A stretch of DNA of 64,000 nucleotides from an uncultured Prevotellaceae bacterium (GCA_900318685.1 ONLL01000002.1:115451-179450); one strand, 5' to 3'; shown: positions 48,580-57,698, counted from the first letter of the stretch. The notes: generated by a model from the letters alone, not told the origin. Program-made: numbers and translations.

Positions 48580-49574
48580 TTATCCAAGGAGAGAAGTTTA
48601 CTTTTGTCGATACGTTTGAATCGCCTATCACCGTAGCTGATAGTTGGGTTATGCCCAAGAATAAACTCGGAGACGGTAATGGTGAAGCTAAACTTTATGT
48701 CGGTTCACGAGACAAAATGGAAGCATTCTTCGGTGAGATTGATTTTACAGTTACATGCTTTGTGCTTCGTCAGGACTTACTGGCATACATGAATGCCATC
48801 AAAGCAGAATATCTAACGCCGTCTCAAGATTATCGTGGGAAAGACGAAATGCGTTCACTGTGGTCGGAAAGGATTGAAAAGATTAATTCTTTGACTGACG
48901 ACCTCGTCTTTTTTACAATCCATGAGCAGTCACAGATAGCAGGTTCGCGAGGCTATGTTAACTCATCGGACAAAGTGTATAAGCTGATACGTGAGATCTC
49001 ATTACCGTTAGTATCGTATATATCTGCCATGCGGCTCGAATATAACGGCCATCCGTTGTTCTATCTCAAGCTATTTGCAGACTTTGAAGAAATAGAGAGA
49101 CGCAAGGCATTTATCGAAAATTACGGAACCATCAAGCAGACTGAAGAAGAATTATTTTTTTGTGTACGAGAAGAGGAAGTCAAAGAGAGGATCCCCACAG
49201 TCCGGTATGCTCGTGAGGGACAGGATGAATATCGTCGTAAGTTGTTGGAGGAATGCCCGTTCTGTCCCATCACTATGATAAACGAAGAGTCGCTACTTAT
49301 CGCTAGTCACATCAAACCATGGGCAGTCTCTGATTCTAAAGAGCGTGTTGATCCTAATAATGGTTTCATCCTATCGCCACTCTATGACAAACTGTTTGAC
49401 CGGGGATATATAACCTTCAGTGATGACAAGCGTGTCTCAATCTCAAATTGGCTCTCGCGTCAGGTCAAAGATCGTATTGGCATTAAAGAGAATCAGTTGT
49501 TCCAATTCCTGCCGATGAACGATGTCCGTGCTGGTTACTTAGATTATCACAGGAGTATGGTTTTCAAAGGGTAA
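48576..49574 (+). CDS. HNH-type restriction endonuclease partner
   Basis: 332 residues. The C-terminal part holds an HNH domain: 'CPFCPITMINEESLLIASHIKPW' with His245 in the ASHIKPW motif, then 'DPNNGFILSPLYDKLFDRGYITF'. This is the HNH_2 arrangement seen in many restriction nucleases. The N-terminal ~200 residues show no family I can name and should hold the target recognition part. Coupling to the C5-methyltransferase through an ATGA overlap makes it the cognate endonuclease with high likelihood. Confidence 0.85.
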   Translation: MIIQGEKFTFVDTFESPITVADSWVMPKNKLGDGNGEAKLYVGSRDKMEAFFGEIDFTVTCFVLRQDLLAYMNAIKAEYLTPSQDYRGKDEMRSLWSERIEKINSLTDDLVFFTIHEQSQIAGSRGYVNSSDKVYKLIREISLPLVSYISAMRLEYNGHPLFYLKLFADFEEIERRKAFIENYGTIKQTEEELFFCVREEEVKERIPTVRYAREGQDEYRRKLLEECPFCPITMINEESLLIASHIKPWAVSDSKERVDPNNGFILSPLYDKLFDRGYITFSDDKRVSISNWLSRQVKDRIGIKENQLFQFLPMNDVRAGYLDYHRSMVFKG

Positions 49575-49577
49575 AGA

Positions 49578-49850
49578 ATCAGGGATCACAGGGACGGTTC
49601 TCTTGATCCACATTGGCTGGAGTCATGAATCAAAGGACCATCCCTCGATCCTTCAGAACTTCTTCATGCACCCGATGACCTGGTAGACGTGGAGGATGTC
49701 TGCCTTCTCTATCTCCTGGGAGACGTACTCGGGCGACTTGTTTGTGGGGATGAGCGGAATCACAGGGACGGTTCTCTTGATCCGCATTCACATGGATCAG
49801 GGGACGGCTCTCTGATTCAAAAAGAAGACCAAAGTCCCCTGATTCATGTA
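49578..49850. repeat. Cluster of REP-like extragenic repeats
   Basis: ATCACAGGGACGGTTCTCTTG with ATCC following occurs at ~49590 and again at ~49758, and variants appear at ~49626 (CAAAGGACCATCCCTCGATCC) and ~49795 (GATCAGGGGACGGCTCTCTG). The GGGACGG...CTCTGATTC pattern is typical of repeats mobilised by REP-associated tyrosine transposases. No transposase gene is present here. Confidence 0.55.
49653..49760 (-). pseudogene. 3' scrap of an S24/LexA-like repressor-type gene
   Basis: A 35-codon minus-strand stretch ending at a natural stop reads IPLIPTNKSPEYVSQEIEKA and then ADILHVYQVIGCMKKF. This looks like the C-terminal end of an S24-type (phage-repressor-like) protein: proline-rich strand, 'SPEY', then '..VYQVIG...'. 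Its 5' side is cut by a repeat copy at 49758. Family assignment is tentative. Confidence 0.3.
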
Positions 49851-50017
49851 CAACCATAAATGACGCAGAACATGAACAAGGATAGTTGCCGCATTGCAAA
49901 TGCTTATATTCAGAGCAGTCGGATTGCAAAATCCGACTGAGCAGGACTTGGAGGGCAAGCTCAGCGTGAGAAGCAATATGAGTACTACAGGAATAAGCTG
50001 TTGACGTTTGAATAAAG

Positions 50018-50299
50018 TTACTTTTGACCGTAATGAGAGCGCAAGGAAATAACAGCAACATAAACCTCGGCATCGTGGATTTCGTAAATCATGCGGTATT
50101 GCTTGTTAATGCGGCGAGACCATGTCTCTTCAAAGACATAGTGCTTCAAGTGCTCCACCTGACCAGTGCCTGTACGAGGGTGCTCTTGAAGCTCCACCAG
50201 CATCTTTGTGATTTTCTTGATGGTAGGCTTGTCACCACTCTTCTTGATGGTGGCAATCTCTTCCTTAGCCTGCTCGGAAAGAAGTACTGCGTATGCCAT
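50018..50299 (-). CDS. YoeB/RelE-type toxin
   Basis: 93 residues. 'LSEQAKEEIATIKKSGDKPTIKKI' and the end 'WSRRINKQYRMIYEIHDAEVYV' with 'LRSHYGQ' are typical of Txe/YoeB mRNA interferases, which cleave mRNA at the ribosome. Catalytic candidates are Glu in 'EIHDAE', Arg in 'SRRINKQYR', and the C-terminal His/Tyr. The antitoxin gene lies just upstream, 3 bases away on the same strand, the usual order. Confidence 0.85.
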   Translation of the reverse strand: MAYAVLLSEQAKEEIATIKKSGDKPTIKKITKMLVELQEHPRTGTGQVEHLKHYVFEETWSRRINKQYRMIYEIHDAEVYVAVISLRSHYGQK

Positions 50300-50302
50300 T
50301 TC

Positions 50303-50578
50303 CTACAGCGAATTGATAAATGCCGTAATATCTTCCTTGTTCTCAAGACGCGTGAATTTTGCCCCAGGCTGATGAGCCTTGGCAATGTCTTCTTCGACGG
50401 CCTTCACATTGCGGGAATCAGCAAAGAAAGTATCGCCCGATGGACTGATTTCATAAGGGTCGACACGGAACGAATCCTTCTGCGGCTTACTGATAGTTAC
50501 GCCCTTAATGGCTCCCAAAATCCTTTTCAGGCTGGGAATGAGGCTTGCATCCTCTATGTTAATAACTAACTGTGCCAT
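50303..50578 (-). CDS. Antitoxin partner of the YoeB-type toxin
   Basis: 91 residues, acidic and without a recognised DNA-binding motif beyond a small N-terminal strand-helix ('AQLVINIEDASLIPSLKRILGAIKG'). The C-terminal half ('DIAKAHQPGAKFTRLENKED') would wrap the toxin. The assignment rests on size and on adjacency to the toxin. The promoter element at 50605 precedes it. Confidence 0.75.
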   Translation of the reverse strand: MAQLVINIEDASLIPSLKRILGAIKGVTISKPQKDSFRVDPYEISPSGDTFFADSRNVKAVEEDIAKAHQPGAKFTRLENKEDITAFINSL

Positions 50579-50604
50579 ATATTCAATATCTTTGTTTCAC
50601 GCTG

Positions 50605-50612
50605 CAAAGGTA
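50605..50612 (-). promoter_or_regulatory. -7 promoter element (TACCTTTG on the minus strand) for the toxin-antitoxin operon
   Basis: CAAAGGTA on the plus strand, 27 bases before the antitoxin start codon. Confidence 0.6.
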
Positions 50613-50837
50613 CAAATAAATTTTGAATCAACAAGTAAAAATGATAATAATTGCCAATGGACGACTACAAAATCATCATCGAGCAGGAGGCGATTTTGAC
50701 GGAGATTTGACGGAAAAAAGTATCGAAAAGACGGAGATTTGACGGAAAGTAGGATTATTGACGGATTTTCCGGATGGCATTGGTTTTTTATGTAATTTTG
50801 CACCGTCAATCAGACACAAAAGGCAGGGGGGCAAGCT

Positions 50838-50905
50838 CAGATGAAAGATGAGAAATGAGAGATGAGAGATGAAAGATGAGAGATGAAAGATGAGAAATGA
50901 AAAAT
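50838..50905 (+). repeat. Short tandem repeats AGATGARA
   Basis: About eight near-copies of the 7-8-base unit (AGATGAA/AGATGAGA/AAATGAGA). Same style as the purine-rich repeats that form hairpin arms in the fructan operons, but with a different unit. Confidence 0.7.
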
Positions 50906-50964
50906 TGTCGGGCTGTGAGTGGAAATCATAATAAATGGGGATTGCACATGTCGCAAAAAGTTAG

Positions 50965-50972
50965 TACCTTTG
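50965..50972 (+). promoter_or_regulatory. -7 promoter element (TACCTTTG) for the M28 peptidase
   Basis: TACCTTTGC, 33 bases before the ATG at 51005. Confidence 0.6.
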
Positions 50973-51004
50973 CACCCGAAAATCGTTAATGTGTCATTAT
51001 AATA

Positions 51005-52273
51005 ATGTATAAGTACATCTTATTATCACTGGCTTTCGCCCTCGCATGGCCCACTCAGGCACAGAAGCAGGACGACATGCGGCAGGCGGTGGAATATCTG
51101 GCTTCGCAGGAGCTGGGCGGCAGATACCCCGGCACTGCAGGCGATACGCTGGCCTCTGACTATATAGTCGGCAAGCTGCGCAGCCTGAAGCTGAAGCCTA
51201 TCGTGAAGGGCAAGAAGAAAACGGGCTTCTATCATGACTTCACCTATGGGAAGGCTGATGTGGAGCGCACCACTCATAACATCATGGCCGTGCTCCCTGG
51301 TAAGGACAAGCGCCTGAGGAATGAATTCATCGTGGTGGGCTCGCACTACGACCATCTGGGCCTGGGAGGCAAGGACTCGGGCTCGCGCCGTCCTGACACG
51401 GTGGCGGTGCACCCTGGTGCCGACGACAATGCCAGCGGCGACGCTGTGGTGCTGGAGCTGGCGAAGCATTTCAAGAAGGTACGCTCGCCACGGAGCATCA
51501 TCTTTGCCTTCTTTGGCGCTGAGGAGCAGGGACTGATAGGCTCGAAGAATTTCCTGGAATGGATGAAGTACGACGATGAGCGGCGCATCAACCTGCCTGA
51601 CGGCAAGGAGGGCATCGTGGCCATGGTGAACCTCGACATGGTGGGGCGCATGCGCGACAATGCGCTGAGCGTGTCGGGGACGGGCACGAGCTCGCAGTTC
51701 AAGGCGATGGCCGAGCAGGTGGGCGAGCAGCAGCAGCTGAACGTCACGTGCACGCCCGACGGCTATGGCCCCAGCGACCATGCCTCGTTTGTGGCTGTCG
51801 ACATACCCGTGCTCTTTCTCACAACGGGCGGTCACATGGAGTATCACACTCCTGACGACGTGCCCTCGACGCTGAATTACGACGGTATGCAGCAGACGCT
51901 GGAGTACTCGCAGGAGCTGATCTCGAGGCTGGCGAGCATGCCTGAGACGCCCGACTACATCAGCGTGCCGGCTGCCAATATGATGAGCCACGCCAAGTTC
52001 AAGGTGACGCTGGGCCTGATGCCCGACGTGATGGGTCAGAGCCGCATACCCGGCCTCAGGGCCGACATCGTGGTGGCAGGAAAGCCTGCACATGCGGCCG
52101 GCATCAGGAGTGGCGACATCATCCAGGAGATCGACGGCAAGCCCGTGAACGACATGAACGGATATATGGAGCGCCTGTCGGAGCTCGAGCCCGATACCAC
52201 CGTTCCCGTGAAGGTGCTCCGTGGAGAGAAGGTCTTAACGTTTCAAGTACATTTAGTAGCTTCTAAGAGATGA
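51005..52273 (+). CDS. Secreted M28-family zinc aminopeptidase with C-terminal PDZ domain
   Basis: 422 residues with a signal peptide (LLSLAFALAWPTQAQ). The M28 core has zinc ligands His114 ('VGSHYDHLG'), Asp140 ('GADDNASG'), the catalytic Glu pair ('FFGAEEQGLIGS'), Asp in 'VNLDMVGR', and His in 'TGGHMEYHTPDD'. Residues ~325-420 form a PDZ domain ('LGLMPDVMG', 'GIRSGDIIQEIDGKPVNDMNGY'). It removes N-terminal amino acids from peptides in the periplasm or outside. The next gene overlaps by 4 bases. Confidence 0.92.
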   Translation: MYKYILLSLAFALAWPTQAQKQDDMRQAVEYLASQELGGRYPGTAGDTLASDYIVGKLRSLKLKPIVKGKKKTGFYHDFTYGKADVERTTHNIMAVLPGKDKRLRNEFIVVGSHYDHLGLGGKDSGSRRPDTVAVHPGADDNASGDAVVLELAKHFKKVRSPRSIIFAFFGAEEQGLIGSKNFLEWMKYDDERRINLPDGKEGIVAMVNLDMVGRMRDNALSVSGTGTSSQFKAMAEQVGEQQQLNVTCTPDGYGPSDHASFVAVDIPVLFLTTGGHMEYHTPDDVPSTLNYDGMQQTLEYSQELISRLASMPETPDYISVPAANMMSHAKFKVTLGLMPDVMGQSRIPGLRADIVVAGKPAHAAGIRSGDIIQEIDGKPVNDMNGYMERLSELEPDTTVPVKVLRGEKVLTFQVHLVASKR

Positions 52274-53061
52274 GAAAATTCTGGTATTGGCTTCTGGCCG
52301 TTGTCATCACGCTGGTGCTGAGCGTCTATCAGCGCATGACGGGTCCTACGCATCCCAAGCGTGTGAACGTGGAGCTGAATGGCGCGAACTACAAGGTCAG
52401 ACTGCCCAGGAGCGGCGTGCAGCAGGACGAGATCGTGAAGCTGAAGGACGTGCCGAGGGAGACGGAGGCACAGCTGCACTACCGTCGCTATCCTGCTGGC
52501 GGCGAATACAGCACGGTGGACTTCGCCTGGAGCGACGGCGAGTGGCAGGCAGCACTGCCCGTTCAGCCTGTGGCAGGGAAGCTGCAGTATTACCTCACGG
52601 TGGGCGGCAAGGACTACCTGGCCGATGAGCCCGTCGTGATACGCTTCCGCAACGATGTGCCTGCCGGCATCCTGATACCCCATATCCTGCTGATGTTTGC
52701 CGCCATGTTGTTTGCCGTGTATACGCTCATGCTGGTGCTGACGGGCAGGGAGTACGCACGCTGGCTGAAGATCACCGTGGCGACGCTGTTCGTAGGCGGT
52801 TTCATACTGGGACCGCTGGTGCAGCATGCGGCTTTCGGTCCTTGGTGGACTGGATTCCCGCTTGGCACTGACCTTACTGACAACAAGACCCTGCTGTCGT
52901 TCCTGTTCTTTGTGGCTGCCCTGGCCACTCTGAAGTGGAAGTACAACAAGTGGGTGGTGGGCCTGGCCGTGCTGTTCATGATCGTCATCTTCAGCATTCC
53001 TCACAGCGCCTACGGATCGGAATACGACTACGAGAAGCAGCAGATAGGTACTGCGAGATAG
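52270..53061 (+). CDS. Inner-membrane protein of unknown function
   Basis: 263 residues. One TM helix at the N-terminus ('FWYWLLAVVITLVLSVYQ'), an extracytoplasmic beta-rich domain at ~30-130 ('VNVELNGANYKVRLPRSG', 'LQYYLTVGGKDYLADEPVVIRF'), then four helices from ~135 to the end. I do not recognise the family. Translational coupling (ATGA overlap) to the M28 peptidase suggests a shared function. The purine-rich repeat follows the stop codon. Confidence 0.65.
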   Translation: MRKFWYWLLAVVITLVLSVYQRMTGPTHPKRVNVELNGANYKVRLPRSGVQQDEIVKLKDVPRETEAQLHYRRYPAGGEYSTVDFAWSDGEWQAALPVQPVAGKLQYYLTVGGKDYLADEPVVIRFRNDVPAGILIPHILLMFAAMLFAVYTLMLVLTGREYARWLKITVATLFVGGFILGPLVQHAAFGPWWTGFPLGTDLTDNKTLLSFLFFVAALATLKWKYNKWVVGLAVLFMIVIFSIPHSAYGSEYDYEKQQIGTAR

Positions 53062-53092
53062 ATTTGAGATTTGAGATTTGAGGATTGAGATT
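53062..53092 (+). repeat. GAGATTTGAG repeats before a lipoprotein gene
   Basis: Three to four copies of GATTTGA/GATTGA between the membrane-protein stop codon and the lipoprotein gene, followed by a run of eight T (53091-53098). The inverse of this unit (CTCAAATC) is part of the insertions in the two GH32 genes at 28325 and 30265. Confidence 0.6.
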
Positions 53093-53119
53093 TTTTTTAG
53101 ATTGTTTATATTTATAATT

Positions 53120-53611
53120 ATGAAATTCAAAAGGTTTATGACAATGATGGTCGCAGCAGTGGCCATTGTGGTAGGTTTTAGTTCTTGCAGCAGTGATGAT
53201 GACGAGGATGAGATGGCTGTGGCCGAACAGGTGGCAGGCTCTTATACGGGTCAGGAGATCATCTCGGTGATGGGTGAAGTGTCGTCGGACGTCGTCACGA
53301 ACTATGAGTTTACAAAGGCTACGGACACCACGATCGACATGCTGATTCCTGCATCGGGTGAGTCGGGCATGATGATGATTCCTGCCCTTCCCGTAAAAGG
53401 TCTCACGCTGACAAAGAACGGCAACACGATTACGGGCAGGGCCGTTTCGTATGCCGGCACCGTGACCAATGCCAGCGGTGCTGAGAAGGCTTATACCATC
53501 ACTAACGTCGCCGTGGTGTTCCACGACAAGAACGTAGCCGTGACGTTCTCGTTGAAGTATGGCTCGATGCCCATGTTGATGGAAACCACTTTCACTGGCA
53601 TCAAGAAGTAG
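53120..53611 (+). CDS. Calycin-like lipoprotein upstream of a TonB receptor
   Basis: 163 residues from ATG 53120 (MKFKRFMTMMVAAVAIVVGF, lipobox SSCSSDDDEDE). The frame opens at 53078 but those codons lie in the repeat/T-run. After the acidic linker comes a beta-barrel-like domain ('VAGSYTGQEIISVMGE', 'GLTLTKNGNTITGRAVSYAG', 'NVAVTFSLKYGSMPMLMETTF') of the type called calycin-like in Bacteroidota. The TonB receptor follows 6 bases later, so it may capture a ligand (metal chelate or haem?) for that receptor; the ligand is speculation. Confidence 0.65.
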   Translation: MKFKRFMTMMVAAVAIVVGFSSCSSDDDEDEMAVAEQVAGSYTGQEIISVMGEVSSDVVTNYEFTKATDTTIDMLIPASGESGMMMIPALPVKGLTLTKNGNTITGRAVSYAGTVTNASGAEKAYTITNVAVVFHDKNVAVTFSLKYGSMPMLMETTFTGIKK

Positions 53612-53617
53612 GATAGG

Positions 53618-55624
53618 GTGGTGACAGCGCGCATAAGGAATTACCTCTTGGCTGGCATGGCATGGGCTGTGCCAGCTATTGGTGTCACTGCGCAGTCCAC
53701 CATCCGCGACTCTGTCAATCTCGATCCTGTCGTCGTGACGGCCTCGCATTCGCCCAAGGCCCTGAAGGATGCTCCCGTCGTCACGCGGCTTCTCACGCTC
53801 CACGACATCAAGATCACTGATGCCACCAACATCCAGGACCTGCTGACACAGGAGATGCCCGGCCTGGAGTTCGGCTTTGCCATGAGTCAGGAGACATCGC
53901 TCAACATGAGCGGCTTCGGCGGCAATGCCGTACTCTTCCTCGTCGACGGCGAGCGCATGGCTGGTGAGACGATGGACAACGTGGACTACAACCGCATGAA
54001 TCTCGACAATGTGGGGCGCATCGAGATAGTGAAAGGCGCTGCATCGGCACTCTACGGATCGAATGCCGTGGGCGGGGTGGTGAACATCATCAGCCGCGAG
54101 AACCTGGAACCCTGGACGGCCAATGCCAACTCGCGCTACAACTCTTTCGGAAACGAATGGAGGCATGGTGCCAACTTCTCGTTCAACACTTCGAAATGGA
54201 ACTCGCAGACGAGTTTCCAGCATACAGCGATTGATCATATCGACCTGCCGAGGGCACACTCAGCCGAGGAGATTGCCCTGGAGCTGATGAAGAAGGCGCA
54301 GGGCCTGCCCTACGACGAGTCGGTGCTGACTGACGACTCGAACCTGAGCCGTCTCTATGGGCAGACGACCTACAACGTGAAGGAGCGGCTGACATGGCGG
54401 CCCACCGACCAGCTGACGCTGACAGGGCGAGGCTCCTACTTCTTCCGCACCAGCGAGCGCGACACCCACGACTATCATTTCAACGCCTACAGTGCCGGAC
54501 TGAAGGGACGCTATGCCTGGAACCATGACCGGCACCTGGAGCTGTCGTATGCCTACGACCAGTATGACAAGGCCAACTACATGCCTGACGGCTCGCGCAC
54601 CCATGACCATGACTACAGCAACCAGCAGCACGTGGTGCATGCCCTGTTCAGCAATTCCTTCGGCCAGAACAGCCTTCTCGTGGGCGCTGACTACATGCAT
54701 GACTACCTGACGACCTATCAGTTTGCAGCAGGCGCCGACCACCAGCAGCACAACATCGACGGCTATGCCCAGTTCGACTGGAACATCAGCCCTCAGCTGA
54801 ACATAGTGGGCAGCGTGCGCTACGACTACTTCTCGGCCTCGTCGCAGAAAGCCCTCACTGAGCGTCTGGCCATCGTCTACAAGCAGCCCTGGATGACCTT
54901 CCGCGCCAACTATGCCAGCGGATTCCGTGCCCCTACGCTCAAGGAGATGTATATGCACTTCGACATGGGCAACATGGGCTATCTGCTCAGGGGAAATCCC
55001 GACCTGGAACCTGAGAAGAGCGATAATTTCAGCATTGCCATCGAGCGCACGAACCGCATAAGCGACAGCGGATTCATGGACGGGCGCTACAACTTCACCC
55101 TCATGGGCTATTGCAACATCTTCGACAAGCGCATCACCACCATCGACGGCGGAACGTTCGAGGACATGGAGAGCGCACTCTACTGGAATGAAGACGGCAT
55201 CAAGGTGTGGGGCGTGGACTGCAGCATGGCCCATATCTGGGACTGCGGGGTGTCGATGAAGATCAACTACTCGTGGATGCACGAGACGGGCAACGTCTTC
55301 TTCTCGCAGTTCAACCAGCCCCGTTCGCACTCCTTTACCTGGCGCTTAGGCTACGACCATCGCTTCTCGCGCCATTATGCCCTCGATGCAGCACTCTCCG
55401 GGCGCAGCTTCGGCAAGCCGCAGTCAGGGCGCAAGGATGTGGACCAGGGCTATACCATCTGGAAGCTGATGCTGCAGCATCATATCTGGCGAGGCATCAA
55501 TCTCAATACGGCCATTGACAACATCTTCAATTACAAACCTAAGTCCTATTATTACACTTCGCCGCTCACCACTGGGACGTCCTTCAGCATCGGCCTGTCT
55601 GTAGACCTGGATAAAATGTTATAG
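53618..55624 (+). CDS. TonB-dependent outer-membrane receptor (HmuR/CirA-like, not SusC)
   Basis: 668 residues, GTG start (53618, or GTG 53621) behind AGGATAGG. Signal peptide 'YLLAGMAWAVPAIGVTAQ', TonB box region 'LDPVVVTASHSP', plug with 'NVGRIEIVKGAASALYGSNAVGGVVNI', then a 22-strand-type barrel ending SVDLDKML. It lacks the carboxypeptidase-regulatory domain and the length of SusC, so it resembles siderophore, haem or cobalamin receptors. Operon with the calycin-like lipoprotein. Confidence 0.88.
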   Translation: MVTARIRNYLLAGMAWAVPAIGVTAQSTIRDSVNLDPVVVTASHSPKALKDAPVVTRLLTLHDIKITDATNIQDLLTQEMPGLEFGFAMSQETSLNMSGFGGNAVLFLVDGERMAGETMDNVDYNRMNLDNVGRIEIVKGAASALYGSNAVGGVVNIISRENLEPWTANANSRYNSFGNEWRHGANFSFNTSKWNSQTSFQHTAIDHIDLPRAHSAEEIALELMKKAQGLPYDESVLTDDSNLSRLYGQTTYNVKERLTWRPTDQLTLTGRGSYFFRTSERDTHDYHFNAYSAGLKGRYAWNHDRHLELSYAYDQYDKANYMPDGSRTHDHDYSNQQHVVHALFSNSFGQNSLLVGADYMHDYLTTYQFAAGADHQQHNIDGYAQFDWNISPQLNIVGSVRYDYFSASSQKALTERLAIVYKQPWMTFRANYASGFRAPTLKEMYMHFDMGNMGYLLRGNPDLEPEKSDNFSIAIERTNRISDSGFMDGRYNFTLMGYCNIFDKRITTIDGGTFEDMESALYWNEDGIKVWGVDCSMAHIWDCGVSMKINYSWMHETGNVFFSQFNQPRSHSFTWRLGYDHRFSRHYALDAALSGRSFGKPQSGRKDVDQGYTIWKLMLQHHIWRGINLNTAIDNIFNYKPKSYYYTSPLTTGTSFSIGLSVDLDKML

Positions 55625-55673
55625 GCGATATGACATCTTGCAGGAATAATCGCTGCCGTATCAAAAAAAGTGC

Positions 55674-55681
55674 TAACTTTG
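55674..55681 (+). promoter_or_regulatory. Orphan -7 promoter element (TAACTTTG)
   Basis: TAACTTTGCAGCG behind the TonB receptor, pointing into the converging fucI gene. The only frame downstream is 45 codons (55717-55854), starting MLLKVTTIIVALY and overlapping the fucI 3' end. Possibly a decayed gene start or an antisense RNA promoter. Confidence 0.4.
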
Positions 55682-55814
55682 CAGCGATATTCCAAATGGC
55701 TTAAAATGCTAGGCTTATGCTACTAAAAGTTACTACTATCATCGTCGCACTATATGTTCCTCGTATTGGCTGCCAAGGATTGAATATCCTTCCTGGCTTC
55801 GAGCCACTGCACAA

Positions 55815-57635
55815 CTATTTGTACAGCGGTCCGAAGTTCTGGCATGCTCTGTAGTCGGCGCCTTCCTTGTCCATGCCGAAGGCGTTCCAGGCTGCAGGTC
55901 GGAAGATGTCGGCATCGCTGATGTTGTGCATGCTGACAGGTATGCGAAGCATGGCGCAGAGCGTGATGAGGTCGGCTCCCACATGGCCATAGCAGATGGC
56001 ACCGTGATTGGCTCCCCATGAGTTCATCACTGAATAGACATCCTTGAAGGCGTCCTTCGCAGGGTCGAGACGGGGCACGAACCACGTCGTGGGCCACGTA
56101 GGATCAGTGCGCTTGTCGAGGATGTCATTCACCTCCTGTGGCAGTTCCACCGTCCATCCCTCAGCCAGCTGCAGCACGGGTCCCAGCCCGTGTACCAGGT
56201 TCAGTCGTAGCATGGTCATGGGCATCCCGCCTTTGGTGAGGAAATGACTGGAGTATCCACCACCACGGAAGTAGTCGCGATCGGCAGGCATCCAGCTGGT
56301 AGCCTTCAGGCAGTCCTCCACATCCTTGTCGGTCATTTCCCAGTAGGGTTTCATGGTCGGGTTCCCCTGTTCGTCAGTCATGGCTCCAGTGGCATCGAGC
56401 GTGGTGGCACCGCTGTTGATCAGATGGATGAATCCCAAGGCAGGCAGGCCGCTCAGCACATGGCCTGTGACTCGCTCCACGGCTGCAGGACTCCAGTAGG
56501 TACGGATGTCGCTGAACATCACGCCACGATTGGTGATCAGGTGGGCAAAGAGCATCGACATGCCGTTGAGGAAGTCATTCTCTGTGGCCAGGATCTTGGC
56601 TTCGCGTGGACCGTTCCAATCGAAGGAGCTGCACATGAGCGATTCAGGGAAGTCGAAGTTGGGCTTGTAGTCGGTCCATTGGCGCTGTCCCTGCACGCCG
56701 GCAGCGATGGCATTATGGCCGATGGTCTCTTCCTTGTAGCCCATGTCGAGCAGCTGAGGATTGCCCTGCATCAGGTCGCGGATGATCATCATCGTCTTCA
56801 CGGTGAAGGCCCAGTCCTCGTCTTTCTCCTTACGGCTCTTGCCTTTGCCCTTGCCGTTGAAGGTGGTCATGGGCGTGCCAGGGAAGAGTGGGCGGTCTTC
56901 ATTGTAGTCGTGGCCTTCTTGTGGCTTGCAGTATTTCTCGACCCAGGTCATGGCCTTCTCGAACTCAGTTTTATCATAGATGCCGAAGTCTACGCGACGC
57001 AGGATCTCCACCAGTGAGACATACTCTGTACGCATGCCCAGGTAGTGCTGCAGGAAGTCGGCATCGACGATCGAGCCGGCAATGCCCATGCAGGTGTTTC
57101 CCAGCGAGAGGTACGACCGTCCGCGCATGGTGGCCACAGCCTGAGCTGCTCGTGCAAAGCGCAGGATCTTCTCGGCCACGTCGTCAGGAATGCTGTTGTC
57201 GGCCAGGTCCTGCACGTCGTGCCCGTAGATACCGTAGGCAGGCAGCCCCTTCTGTGCGTGGGCGGCAAGCACTGCAGCCAGATAGACGGCTCCAGGCCGC
57301 TCAGTGCCGTTGAAGCCCCATACTGCCTTCGGATAGTAGGGATTCATGTCCATCGTCTCCGATCCGTAGCACCAGCAGGAGGTGACGGTAATGGTCGAGC
57401 CCACGCCCTCGCGCTCGAACAGTTCGGCGCAGGCGGCACTTTCGCCTACTCGGCCTATGGTGCCGTTGGCAATGATGCATTCCACAGGCGAGCCGTCGCC
57501 GTTCTTCAGCGTGCTTTCTATGAGATTCTTTACTGCGTTGGCCAGGGCCATCGTCTTTTCTTCCAGCTGTTCGCGTACGCCGCCCTGACGACCGTCAATG
57601 GTGGGGCGGATGCCTATTTTAGGGTAGTTCGTCAT
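55815..57635 (-). CDS. fucI: L-fucose isomerase
   Basis: 606 residues, close to the E. coli FucI length. N-terminal '[25 protein letters not shown]' is the family start. '[11 protein letters not shown]'-like text ([20 protein letters not shown]), '[11 protein letters not shown]', '[16 protein letters not shown]' (metal-binding Glu/Asp region) and '[13 protein letters not shown]'-like text ([14 protein letters not shown]) are all recognisable. It converts L-fucose to L-fuculose with Mn2+ in the cytosol. It stands alone here; no fucose kinase or aldolase is adjacent. Confidence 0.95.
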   Translation of the reverse strand: MTNYPKIGIRPTIDGRQGGVREQLEEKTMALANAVKNLIESTLKNGDGSPVECIIANGTIGRVGESAACAELFEREGVGSTITVTSCWCYGSETMDMNPYYPKAVWGFNGTERPGAVYLAAVLAAHAQKGLPAYGIYGHDVQDLADNSIPDDVAEKILRFARAAQAVATMRGRSYLSLGNTCMGIAGSIVDADFLQHYLGMRTEYVSLVEILRRVDFGIYDKTEFEKAMTWVEKYCKPQEGHDYNEDRPLFPGTPMTTFNGKGKGKSRKEKDEDWAFTVKTMMIIRDLMQGNPQLLDMGYKEETIGHNAIAAGVQGQRQWTDYKPNFDFPESLMCSSFDWNGPREAKILATENDFLNGMSMLFAHLITNRGVMFSDIRTYWSPAAVERVTGHVLSGLPALGFIHLINSGATTLDATGAMTDEQGNPTMKPYWEMTDKDVEDCLKATSWMPADRDYFRGGGYSSHFLTKGGMPMTMLRLNLVHGLGPVLQLAEGWTVELPQEVNDILDKRTDPTWPTTWFVPRLDPAKDAFKDVYSVMNSWGANHGAICYGHVGADLITLCAMLRIPVSMHNISDADIFRPAAWNAFGMDKEGADYRACQNFGPLYK

Positions 57636-57656
57636 ATTGTTTTAGAAATTTTGTTG

Positions 57657-57664
57657 CAAAGATA
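57657..57664 (-). promoter_or_regulatory. -7 promoter element (TATCTTTG on the minus strand) for fucI
   Basis: CAAAGATA on the plus strand, 22 bases before the fucI start codon. Confidence 0.6.
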
Positions 57665-57698
57665 CGAATAAGTGAGAACAATACAAAATAAAAAGCAC

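Larger units (their letters stand above)
49575..50017. other. 443-base spacer with REP-like repeats and a repressor-like gene scrap
   Basis: At least four imperfect palindromic words related to GATTCA...GGGACGG...CTCTTGATCC occur between 49578 and 49850. Between the first and second full copies lies the 3' scrap of a minus-strand gene (49653-49760). From 49860 to 50017 I see nothing recognisable. Confidence 0.55.
50579..51004. other. 426-base spacer with two repeat families and an orphan promoter
   Basis: It contains two GACGGAGATTTGACGG copies (50697-50747), a TAATTTTG promoter-like element at 50793 with no gene of its own, and ~70 bases of AGATGAGA/AGATGAAA repeats (50838-50905). The M28 peptidase promoter (50965) lies at the end. 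Confidence 0.55.

Noticed and set aside
49630-50073. 147-codon minus-strand frame
   Set aside because: It covers repeats and runs in a different frame from the recognisable repressor-like scrap; Cys/Ser/Pro-rich with no motif.
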